DNA from: a bacterium
Lineage (GTDB): Bacteria; Vulcanimicrobiota; Xenobia; RGZZ01
Assembly (NCBI GenBank): GCA_021782195.1
Contig: JAJXVI010000244.1
Location: 1 to 5,072 of the forward strand
DNA: 5,072 bases
Direction of reading: 5' to 3'
Both the position numbers and the translations under genes were made by a program. Below the pieces are notes generated by a model. The model saw nothing but the letters and a program-made list of their open reading frames with translations, was not told the DNA's origin and searched no databases. Shown in pieces: positions 1 through 5,072 of this stretch. Position 1 is the first letter of the stretch. Every line of letters begins with the position of its first letter.

Positions 1-220
1 TGTAGGCTTCCTGGTTGGGAATTGCGGCATTGCCCTTGAAGAACATGTGCTCATACAGATGCGAGAGACCGTTATACTTCAACGGTTCGTTCATCGACCC
101 GTTGTGCACGGCAATTTCGACGGTGGCCAGCGGCACCGACGTGTTCTCGACGACAGCTACCTGCAAACCGTTCGGCAGTACGTGAGTGCGCAAGATTGAC
201 GACTGTTCCACTTCAAGCAT
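1..220 (-). CDS. M16 family zinc metallopeptidase, N-terminal part (cut by the window edge)
   Basis: This is the first 73 codons of an insulinase/processing-peptidase-like (M16) protein that continues beyond the left edge. Residues 54-58 read HLYEH, the inverted zinc motif HxxEH in which the two His bind zinc and the Glu is the catalytic base. It is followed by MFFKG, as expected for the family (HxxEHMxFKG). Just before it are the usual first strands, with LPNGLQVAVVEN at about 15-26 and a VEIAVHNGSMNEP segment. The second zinc ligand region and the inactive repeat lie outside the window. The ATG at 220-218 overlaps the end of the glycosyltransferase gene by 8 bases and has only a weak GGAA-type ribosome site, so coupled translation is likely. 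No signal peptide follows this start, whereas many M16 paralogues of diderms are exported. The frame stays open for several codons upstream, so the start is not certain. The family call is strong; the substrate is unknown. Confidence 0.87.
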   Translation of the reverse strand, partial: MLEVEQSSILRTHVLPNGLQVAVVENTSVPLATVEIAVHNGSMNEPLKYNGLSHLYEHMFFKGNAAIPNQEAY

Positions 221-905
221 TGCGTTCCAGGAGAATGCGCGTCATCATGCGCAGGAAGCGCACGAAGTCGCGCGCGGGACGTATGTGGCTCGGCCGGAAA
301 TCCGCCCCGTAAATCGCGGGAATCGGTACCCACGCAATGCGGAATCCGACGCGGGCAGCGCGGATGAGAAACTCCGACTCGGCTTCAAAGTGGCGCGCGC
401 GCACCCGCACGGATCGCGCCACGCGCACGCCGATGCAGCGAAACCCCGACTGCGTGTCCTCCATCGGCTGGCCCGCAACCGCCGAAAGGAGCCACGACAT
501 CATCGCGTTGGTCACGCGACGAAGCACGGGCATCCGACGCGCCCATTCACGCTTTCGGGAACCGACCGACATGTCGGCCGCGCCGGCCGCGATCGGCGTA
601 CAGAGGTCCGGAATGCGGGTCGGATCGTGCTGGCCATCGGCATCGAGCGTGACCATCGCGTCGAACCCTCCGTGGAGCGCGTAGGCAAATCCGACCTCAA
701 GCGCTGCCCCCTTGCCGCTGTTCACCTTCTGCTTGAGCACGAACGCCCCCGCACGCGCAGCACGCTCCACGGTATCGTCGTGCGAACCGTCGTCAACCAC
801 CACGACCTGATCGACAAAAGGAAGCGTTGCTTCCACCACGCGTGCGATGGAAGCGGCTTCGTTGTAAGCCGGGATGATCGCGACCAGACGCAATCTATCG
901 ACCAT
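213..905 (-). CDS. Family 2 glycosyltransferase (polyprenyl/dolichyl-phosphate sugar synthase-like)
   Basis: This 230-residue protein has one GT-A fold domain and probably transfers a sugar from a nucleotide donor to a lipid or polyprenyl phosphate carrier at the cytoplasmic membrane face. Visible motifs, in order: IIPAYNEAASI (10-20), VVVDDGS (35-41) for nucleotide binding, NSGKGAALEVGF (62-73), TLDADGQHDP (87-96) carrying the metal-binding DxD at 88-90, VGSRKR (114-119), and DTQSGFRC (150-157). The FEAESEFLIRAARVGFRI segment (173-190) and SHIRPARDFVRFLR (206-219) match the C-terminal part of the DPM1/DPG-synthase-like group. No transmembrane helix is apparent, so it would be a soluble or peripherally bound, DPM1-like short form. 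The ATG at 905 overlaps the last 11 bases of tyrS and lacks a strong ribosome site, which fits coupling to tyrS. The stop overlaps the M16 peptidase start. The family is certain; the sugar and acceptor cannot be deduced. Confidence 0.92.
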   Translation of the reverse strand: MVDRLRLVAIIPAYNEAASIARVVEATLPFVDQVVVVDDGSHDDTVERAARAGAFVLKQKVNSGKGAALEVGFAYALHGGFDAMVTLDADGQHDPTRIPDLCTPIAAGAADMSVGSRKREWARRMPVLRRVTNAMMSWLLSAVAGQPMEDTQSGFRCIGVRVARSVRVRARHFEAESEFLIRAARVGFRIAWVPIPAIYGADFRPSHIRPARDFVRFLRMMTRILLERNA

Positions 906-2205
906 TCTGGCGCAGTCGTACGTAGTTGCGCCCGACGCGCAGCATCATTCCATCGCGCACGGCAATCACCTGACGCGGGTCGTCGTATCGAACGTCGTCG
1001 ATCTCGACCGCGCCCTGCTCCACCAGTCGTCTGGCGTCGCGGCTGGAAGCTGCAAGCCCCAGCAACTTCACCAGTTGCTGCACGCCAATCTCGGCCTCGA
1101 CGACCACTTCGCGCACCTGGCTTGGCGCCTCACCGCGCGCGACCACGCGTTCCCACTCCGCGCGGGCCGGGGCCGCGTGTTCCACCCCGTGGTAGATGGT
1201 GATGATCTCCTCCGCCAGACGTTTCTTGAGTTCCATCGGGTGCGCGCGGCCCGCCGCCAGTTCCCCAAACAACGCGTCGACCTCGGGAAGTGGCACGTGT
1301 GTGCACAGCACGTAGTACTCACGCATGCAGGCGTCCGGCAACTGCATCAGCTTGGTGAACATCACCTCGGGCGACTCGGTGATGCCGACGTAGTTGCCCT
1401 TCGACTTGGACATCTTCTCCTTGCCGTCGAGACCGACCAGGATGGGCATCAGGAAAACGACCTGCGGTTCCTGTCCATACTCGCGTTGCAGTTCGCGCCC
1501 GACGAGGTTGTTGAACTTCTGGTCGGTGCCCCCGAGCTCGACGTCGGCGCGCAGCGCCACCGAATCGTAGCCCTGCATCAGGGGATAGAGCGTCTCGTGC
1601 ATGTGTATCGGACGCCCGTCGCGATAGCGGTTCGCAAAGTCGTCACGCTCCAGGATACGCGCCACGGTGTACTTCGAAGTCAGACCCAGCACGTCCGCGA
1701 ACGACATCTCCCCGAGCCACTTCGAGTTGAACGCAACCTCGGTGCGTGCGGGGTCGAGAATCGCCGAAAACTGCGCGCGATACGTGGCCGCATTGGCCTC
1801 GATCTCCTCCTGGGTAAGCACGGGCCGCGTCTCGTTACGACCGCTGGGATCGCCAACGCGCGCCGTAAAGTCACCGATCAGCATCACGACCTGGTGGCCC
1901 AGATCCTGGAAGGCTCGCAACTTCCGCAGCACCACCGCAAACCCGAGGTGAATGTGGGGAGCCGTCGGGTCGAGCCCGAGTTTGATGCGCAGAGGCTTGC
2001 CGGTCAAGCGACTCTTCCTGAGCTTCGCCTTGAGGTCGTCGCGAGAGATGATCTCCGCCGCTCCTCGCGAAAGGACGTCGAGGGCACGCTCCAGCTCGGC
2101 TTCCACCCTCGGATCGACGGGCTGCGGATCGGCGGCATCGGGGCCGGCGACCTGGGGCTTGACTGCGATCGGGTCGGGGACGTTGGGGTCGGCGTGGTTG
2201 GGCAT
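895..2205 (-). CDS. tyrS: Tyrosyl-tRNA synthetase, long (TyrZ-like) form with a Pro/Asp-rich N-terminal tail
   Basis: Charges tRNA(Tyr) with tyrosine using ATP, in the cytoplasm. The 436-residue product has a class I catalytic core: LGLDPTAPHIHLGF at 76-89 (HIGH region, here H86-L-G-F89), IGDFTARVGDPSGR at 110-123, the tyrosine-binding YPLMQGYDS at 207-215, GGTDQKFNN at 225-233, and a perfect KMSKS at 264-268. An S4-like RNA-binding domain occupies about 374-432. Two things are odd. The last residue of HIGH is Phe, not the usual His. The first 32 residues form a low-complexity tail with nine Pro and five Asp, placed ahead of the usual N-terminal helix (VEAELERALDVLSRGAAEIIS). The ATG at 2205 lacks a clear Shine-Dalgarno site. 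A GTG at 2106 would remove the tail and give a 403-residue protein of typical length, but it also lacks a spaced ribosome site. The frame stays open upstream to 3099, but that part is antisense to a real gene. First gene of the minus-strand block. Confidence 0.95.
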   Translation of the reverse strand: MPNHADPNVPDPIAVKPQVAGPDAADPQPVDPRVEAELERALDVLSRGAAEIISRDDLKAKLRKSRLTGKPLRIKLGLDPTAPHIHLGFAVVLRKLRAFQDLGHQVVMLIGDFTARVGDPSGRNETRPVLTQEEIEANAATYRAQFSAILDPARTEVAFNSKWLGEMSFADVLGLTSKYTVARILERDDFANRYRDGRPIHMHETLYPLMQGYDSVALRADVELGGTDQKFNNLVGRELQREYGQEPQVVFLMPILVGLDGKEKMSKSKGNYVGITESPEVMFTKLMQLPDACMREYYVLCTHVPLPEVDALFGELAAGRAHPMELKKRLAEEIITIYHGVEHAAPARAEWERVVARGEAPSQVREVVVEAEIGVQQLVKLLGLAASSRDARRLVEQGAVEIDDVRYDDPRQVIAVRDGMMLRVGRNYVRLRQNGR

Positions 2206-2214
2206 AAGATTGCT
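2199..2214 (+). promoter_or_regulatory. Weak sigma-54-like promoter candidate reading toward the Fe-S/NrfD gene
   Basis: TGG at 2199-2201 and TTGCT at 2210-2214 are separated by 8 bases, which places the key GG (2200-2201) and GC (2212-2213) dinucleotides 10 bases apart as in -24/-12 promoters. The intermediate CACG of the consensus is not matched. The element overlaps the tyrS start codon on the other strand and would give a leader of roughly 200 nt. No activator gene is visible in the window. This could easily be chance. Confidence 0.15.
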
Positions 2215-2315
2215 GAAATTCCGTCTGCGCCCGCCAGATCCTTCCCGATCCGTCGAGCCGCGTGCAACCTGGCGCGAACGCCGCGGTGGGCGAAGCGCGG
2301 ACGCCGCGAGGAACG

Positions 2316-2337
2316 TCCCCGCACCGCAAGCCGGGGA
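2316..2337 (+). other. Possible short hairpin in the divergent region
   Basis: TCCCCG at 2316-2321 is the exact reverse complement of CGGGGA at 2332-2337, with a 10-base loop. The stem is short and in GC-rich DNA, so its significance is doubtful. It overlaps the first copy of the ACGTCCC repeat, so it would compete with protein binding there. Confidence 0.25.
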
Positions 2338-2346
2338 GCGCACGAG

Positions 2347-2380
2347 ACGTCCCCGGATGTCGCCTGAAGGCGCGGGACGT
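2347..2380 (+). repeat. Inverted repeat / two-part hairpin in the leader of the Fe-S/NrfD gene
   Basis: The outer arms are ACGTCCC at 2347-2353 and GGGACGT at 2374-2380, an exact 7-bp match. Nested inside is a second perfect stem, CGCC 2361-2364 with GGCG 2369-2372, closed by a TGAA tetraloop. Seven unpaired bases on the left and one on the right separate the two stems. It ends 50 bases before the ATG at 2431. It could be an RNA structure in the 5' leader or a dyad operator. No run of U follows, so it is not a classical terminator. Confidence 0.45.
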
Positions 2381-2430
2381 GGGCGCCGTCCGCTGGAGGA
2401 ACGAGCCCGCAGCAATCCGAAACTCCCGCC

Positions 2431-3918
2431 ATGAAGCTCGGGTTTCTCATCGACAACCGCACATGCATCGGATGCCACGCGTGTACCGTCGCCTGCAAGC
2501 AGGAGCACGACGTCCCACTGGGTCGGTTCCGCACCTGGGTCAAGTATATCGAGAAAGGGCATTTTCCCGATACCCGCCGCCATTTCTCGGTGATGCGGTG
2601 CAACCACTGCGAGCGCCCGCCGTGCGTCGAAATCTGCCCGGTCACCGCGCTGTTCAAACGCGACAACGGAATCGTCGACTTCGATGCCGACCGCTGCATC
2701 GGCTGCAAGTCGTGCATGCAGGCCTGTCCCTACGACGCCCTCTACATCGAGCCCGAGAGCGGCGCTGCACACAAGTGCAATTTCTGCGCCCACCGCATCG
2801 AGATCGGACGCGAGCCCGCCTGCGTCACCGTCTGCCCGGAGCAGGCGATTGTGGCCGGCGACCTCGATGACCCGCTTTCCAGAATCAGCCGCCTCGTCAC
2901 CACGCAACGCACCACCGTGCGCGCACCGGAAAAGGCAACGCGCCCCAAGTTGCGCTACATCGACGCCGATCCCGCCAGCCTCGTGCCACTCGACGCACCT
3001 CCGCGTGCTCGATACGTCTGGAGCGAGACGAATCCGGCGCCCCTGCCACTCAACACCGTCACCGAGGAAGAGGTCATCCGAACCTACGACGTCGGACACG
3101 ACCGACCGTGGGGATGGCGCGTGACCTCGTACCTCGTAACCAAAGGGATCGCCTCCGGCGCCTTCCTCGTGAGTGCGCTCGGATGGTTGCTCCTGCGCAC
3201 GTCGCGCAGTCCCGTCACGCTTGCGCAGGGCACCCTGCTATCGCTCTTCTTCCTGCTCGTCACCAGCGTTCTGCTGGTCGTCGACCTGAAACGTCCCAGC
3301 CGTTTCCTCCAGATCATGCTGGCGCCGCAGTGGAAGTCGTGGCTGGTCATCGGCGCGTACATCCTTTCAGCCTACGGCGGGGTGCTCAGCGCAACCCTGG
3401 CCCTGCTGTGGTGGCACTGCCATTCAACGACCTTCCTCGCGCCCATCCTTCTGGGTGGGATCTGCGCGTTCGGCGTGCCCATCGCCGCCATGGCCGCCAT
3501 GTACACGGGGTGGCTGTTCCGCCAGTGCAAGGCGCGCGACCTGTGGATGTCGGCGGAACTTCCCTGGCACCTGCTCGTGCAGGCGATACTGGCCGGTTCG
3601 GCCACGATGCTCGTGCTCGGCCCGAACCCGTTCTTTTCCACCCTGCTCGCGCTGGCGCTCGTGGTTGACCTGTTCTGGTTCCTCCCCCACGCCCTGCACC
3701 CCGCGAGCCGTGCTGCCCGAGAGGCGGCGTCGCTCATCACGAACGGGTCGTTCCGCAACACATTCTGGGTGGGAGCCGTGCTGATGGGTCACGTCCTGCC
3801 TCTCCTGCTGCTTCGTCTCGCCGACGCGGCCCCGCTCGCGGGGTTGCTCGCGATCATCGGGCTGGCCGCCTGGGAGCACTGCTTCATCACCGCCGGACAG
3901 GCAATACCCAACAGTTAG
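2431..3918 (+). CDS. Fused four-cluster [4Fe-4S] protein and NrfD/PsrC-like quinone-interacting membrane subunit
   Basis: Likely the electron-transfer and membrane subunits, in one 495-residue chain, of a molybdoenzyme complex whose catalytic subunit is the next gene. The N-terminal domain (1 to about 160) has 16 Cys in four NrfC/PsrB-type clusters: C12/C15/C18/C22, C57/C60/C65/C69, C89/C92/C95/C99 and C116/C119/C131/C135. A linker of about 70 residues ends in TYDVGHDRPWGW. The membrane domain has about eight helices by eye: 232-255, 264-285, 303-327, 335-360, 379-397, 401-420, 443-462 and 467-487. It carries the NrfD-type DLKRPSRF (285-292) and MYTGWLF (357-363) motifs and ends in an AGQxxPxS-like tail. 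Arg/Lys cluster in the loops after helices 2, 4 and 6 and just before helix 1. The positive-inside rule then puts both ends, and so the Fe-S domain, in the cytoplasm. There is no Tat or Sec signal. The start has no good Shine-Dalgarno site, but the first cluster begins 11 residues in, as expected. Related families usually encode the two halves as separate genes. Confidence 0.93.
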   Translation: MKLGFLIDNRTCIGCHACTVACKQEHDVPLGRFRTWVKYIEKGHFPDTRRHFSVMRCNHCERPPCVEICPVTALFKRDNGIVDFDADRCIGCKSCMQACPYDALYIEPESGAAHKCNFCAHRIEIGREPACVTVCPEQAIVAGDLDDPLSRISRLVTTQRTTVRAPEKATRPKLRYIDADPASLVPLDAPPRARYVWSETNPAPLPLNTVTEEEVIRTYDVGHDRPWGWRVTSYLVTKGIASGAFLVSALGWLLLRTSRSPVTLAQGTLLSLFFLLVTSVLLVVDLKRPSRFLQIMLAPQWKSWLVIGAYILSAYGGVLSATLALLWWHCHSTTFLAPILLGGICAFGVPIAAMAAMYTGWLFRQCKARDLWMSAELPWHLLVQAILAGSATMLVLGPNPFFSTLLALALVVDLFWFLPHALHPASRAAREAASLITNGSFRNTFWVGAVLMGHVLPLLLLRLADAAPLAGLLAIIGLAAWEHCFITAGQAIPNS

Positions 3919-3938
3919 GCATGGCGGCGAGTCCGGGA

Positions 3939-3960
3939 GCCCGGCTTCGGAAGCAGGGGC
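3939..3960 (+). other. Possible intercistronic hairpin
   Basis: GCCC (3939-3942) pairs with GGGC (3957-3960), and GCTT (3944-3947) pairs with AAGC (3951-3954) around a CGG loop. A one-by-two-base internal bulge lies between the stems. It sits in the 101-bp gap between the Fe-S/NrfD stop and the molybdopterin gene and has no trailing T tract. It could set the relative amounts or stability of the two messages, but small GC-rich hairpins are common by chance. Apart from this hairpin and the ribosome site downstream, I see nothing else in this gap. Confidence 0.3.
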
Positions 3961-4007
3961 GCCCGACCCGCAGTGAACGACACGTAGAAGCACGCACAAA
4001 CCGCTAC

Positions 4008-4014
4008 GAAGAGG
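4008..4014 (+). promoter_or_regulatory. Ribosome binding site that fixes the molybdopterin gene start
   Basis: GAAGAGG lies 5 bases before the ATG at 4020. It is the only well-placed Shine-Dalgarno match among the main gene starts here. It favours 4020 over the in-frame ATG at 3921, which has no such site. Confidence 0.7.
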
Positions 4015-4019
4015 CCCCC

Positions 4020-5072
4020 ATGAACAACGACAACGTCGAGACACCTCCCCTGCTGACGGCCTATCCGCCTCCCGAAAAATGGGACGACTGGGTCGAGTAC
4101 GACCCGAAAGCCTGGCCCCGCAAAGTCGAAAAACACTACATGCTGGTCCCCACGGTCTGCTTCAACTGTGAAGCGGCCTGCGGGCTGCTGGCCTTCGTCG
4201 ACAAGAGCGACCTCTCCATCGCAAAGTTCGAGGGCAACCCCCATCACCCCGGAAGCCGCGGCCGCAACTGCGCGAAAGGCCCGGCCACGATGTCGCAGAC
4301 CCGCGACCCGGAACGCATCCTGTATCCGCTCAAGCGCACGGGTCCGCGCGGGAGCGGACAGTGGGCGCGCGTATCGTGGGAAGAAGTCTCCGAGCATCTG
4401 GCGGGCGTGCTGCGCAAAGCCATCCAGGAGGACCGGCGCACTGAGGTGATGTACCACGTGGGACGTCCTGGCCACGATGGATACGTCGATCGCGTTCTTC
4501 AGGCGTGGGGCGTCGACGGCCACAACAGTCACACCAACATCTGCTCCGCTGGCGCGCGCACCGGCTACCAGCTCTGGCTCGGTTCGGACCGCCCATCCCC
4601 GGACTACGCCAACGCCAAGTTCATCCTGATGTTGAGTTCGCACCTCGAAGCCGGTCACTACTTCAATCCGCACGCACAGCGCATCATGGAAGCGCACCTG
4701 GCCGGCGCAAAGATCGCCGTCGTCGACGTGCGACTCTCCAACACCGCCTCAAAAGCCGACTGGTGGCTGCCCACCTGGCCGGGCACCGAAGCGGCCCTGC
4801 TGCTCGGGTTCGCGCACGTCCTGCTCGAGGAGGACATGGTCGACTGGGCGTTCGTGGAAGCCTGGGTCAACTGGCGCGAATGGCTCGCGGCCGACTTCCC
4901 CGACCGCCCACAGACCTTTGAGACCTTCAAAGAAGAGCTGCGGCGAACCTATGCAACCTACACGCCCGAGTTCGTGAGCACGGAGTGTGGCATCGACGCG
5001 ACGACGGTGGTGGAAGTCGCGCGTGAGATCGGACGCGCGGGCAACGCGTTTGCGTCACACGTGTGGCGGAAC
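4020..5072 (+). CDS. Molybdopterin (bis-MGD) oxidoreductase, DMSO-reductase family, N-terminal part (cut by the window edge)
   Basis: First 351 codons of the catalytic subunit of a complex iron-sulfur molybdoenzyme; the stop lies beyond the right edge. The N-terminal domain binds one [4Fe-4S] cluster through C47-x2-C50-x3-C54 and C84. C84 is followed by AKG, whose Lys86 is the position that relays electrons between the cluster and the pterin in this family. SWEEV (119-123) opens the Mo-bisMGD domain proper. SHTNICSAG (170-178) places Cys175 as the likely molybdenum ligand, and KIAVVDVRLSNTASKADWWLPTWPGTEAALLLG (231-263) is the family's pterin-binding DxR..T.....AD....PGTDxAL-like segment. In formate dehydrogenases the Sec/Cys ligand is followed by a catalytic His; here Ser176 follows, so a formate dehydrogenase is unlikely. 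No twin-arginine signal is present at this start or in the 33-residue in-frame extension from 3921. It is in one operon with the Fe-S/NrfD fusion. Substrate unknown (sulfur compounds or other oxyanions are possible). Confidence 0.93.
   Translation, partial: MNNDNVETPPLLTAYPPPEKWDDWVEYDPKAWPRKVEKHYMLVPTVCFNCEAACGLLAFVDKSDLSIAKFEGNPHHPGSRGRNCAKGPATMSQTRDPERILYPLKRTGPRGSGQWARVSWEEVSEHLAGVLRKAIQEDRRTEVMYHVGRPGHDGYVDRVLQAWGVDGHNSHTNICSAGARTGYQLWLGSDRPSPDYANAKFILMLSSHLEAGHYFNPHAQRIMEAHLAGAKIAVVDVRLSNTASKADWWLPTWPGTEAALLLGFAHVLLEEDMVDWAFVEAWVNWREWLAADFPDRPQTFETFKEELRRTYATYTPEFVSTECGIDATTVVEVAREIGRAGNAFASHVWRN

Larger units (their letters stand above)
2206..2430. promoter_or_regulatory. Divergent intergenic region between tyrS and the Fe-S/NrfD gene
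   Basis: This 225-bp gap must hold the promoters of both blocks, since both genes point outward from it. I find no convincing -35/-10 pair on either strand, and it has no credible gene. It holds three copies of ACGTCCC: 2313-2319 and 2347-2353 in direct orientation (extended to the 9-mer ACGTCCCCG), and 2374-2380 inverted. It also has a direct repeat ACGCCGCG at 2278-2285 and 2301-2308. A good Shine-Dalgarno-like GGAGGAA lies at 2395-2401, but it is 29 bases before the Fe-S/NrfD ATG with no start codon at proper spacing, so it probably does not serve that gene directly. The repeated motif could be an operator; this is inference. Confidence 0.55.

Noticed and set aside
186..1202. 338-codon plus-strand open frame opposite the glycosyltransferase
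   Set aside because: Arg/Pro/His-rich shadow of the glycosyltransferase and the end of tyrS; no motif or ribosome site supports it.
874..2367. 497-codon plus-strand open frame opposite tyrS
   Set aside because: It is the mirror of a clearly real synthetase gene, is rich in His/Arg/Leu/Val as expected for a GC-rich shadow, and shows no domain.
2347..2380. Rho-independent terminator
   Set aside because: The dyad has no following T tract on either strand and lies between diverging genes where no transcript ends.
2262..2870. Plus-strand 202-codon frame starting in the divergent gap and using the GGAGGAA at 2395-2401 as context
   Set aside because: It is out of frame with the Cys-rich coding sequence, is Arg-rich, and its ATG is far upstream of that GGAGGAA.
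2206..3099. Upstream in-frame extension of tyrS to a 734-residue protein
   Set aside because: It runs antisense through the Fe-S domain of the plus-strand gene, shows no recognisable domain, and would be unprecedented for TyrRS. It is an open frame caused by high GC content.
3915..4697. 260-codon minus-strand open frame opposite the molybdopterin gene
   Set aside because: Antisense to the Cys motifs and Mo-ligand region of a real gene, and without recognisable motifs.
1..5072. CRISPR array, insertion sequence, tRNA or rRNA
   Set aside because: No regularly spaced repeats, transposase motifs, terminal inverted repeats or tRNA-like cloverleaf sequences were seen on reading both strands; this was by eye only.

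Overview
This is a GC-rich, densely packed bacterial window with two divergent gene blocks separated by a 225-bp gap. The high GC content, an M16 zinc peptidase, a long-form tyrosyl-tRNA synthetase and a membrane molybdenum oxidoreductase module suggest a high-GC, probably diderm bacterium (for example Acidobacteriota, Myxococcota, Planctomycetota or a proteobacterium). No rRNA, tRNA or phylum-specific marker is present, so I do not commit to a lineage.

Minus-strand block (read right to left, 2205 to 1): tyrosyl-tRNA synthetase (tyrS), then a family 2 glycosyltransferase of the polyprenyl-phosphate sugar synthase type, then the first 73 codons of an M16 (insulinase-like) peptidase that continues off the left edge. 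The three overlap by 11 and 8 bases, so they look like one translationally coupled transcript, although their functions have no obvious link.

The divergent gap, 2206-2430, holds no gene. It contains three copies of ACGTCCC (two direct, one inverted), two possible hairpins, and a weak sigma-54-like element at its left edge that reads rightward.

Plus-strand block (2431 to the right edge): a 495-residue fusion protein and, 101 bp downstream, the first 351 codons of a molybdopterin oxidoreductase. The fusion joins a four-cluster [4Fe-4S] electron-transfer domain (NrfC/PsrB-like) to an eight-helix NrfD/PsrC-like quinone-interacting membrane domain. Together they supply all three parts of a complex iron-sulfur molybdoenzyme: catalytic subunit, Fe-S wire and membrane anchor. 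Electrons would pass between a substrate at a Cys-ligated molybdenum centre and the quinone pool. The substrate cannot be read from the sequence. The Ser after the presumed Mo-ligating Cys argues against a formate dehydrogenase. Neither protein has a visible Tat signal, and charge distribution in the membrane domain puts its N-terminus, and so the fused Fe-S domain, in the cytoplasm. This is the most interesting feature of the window.
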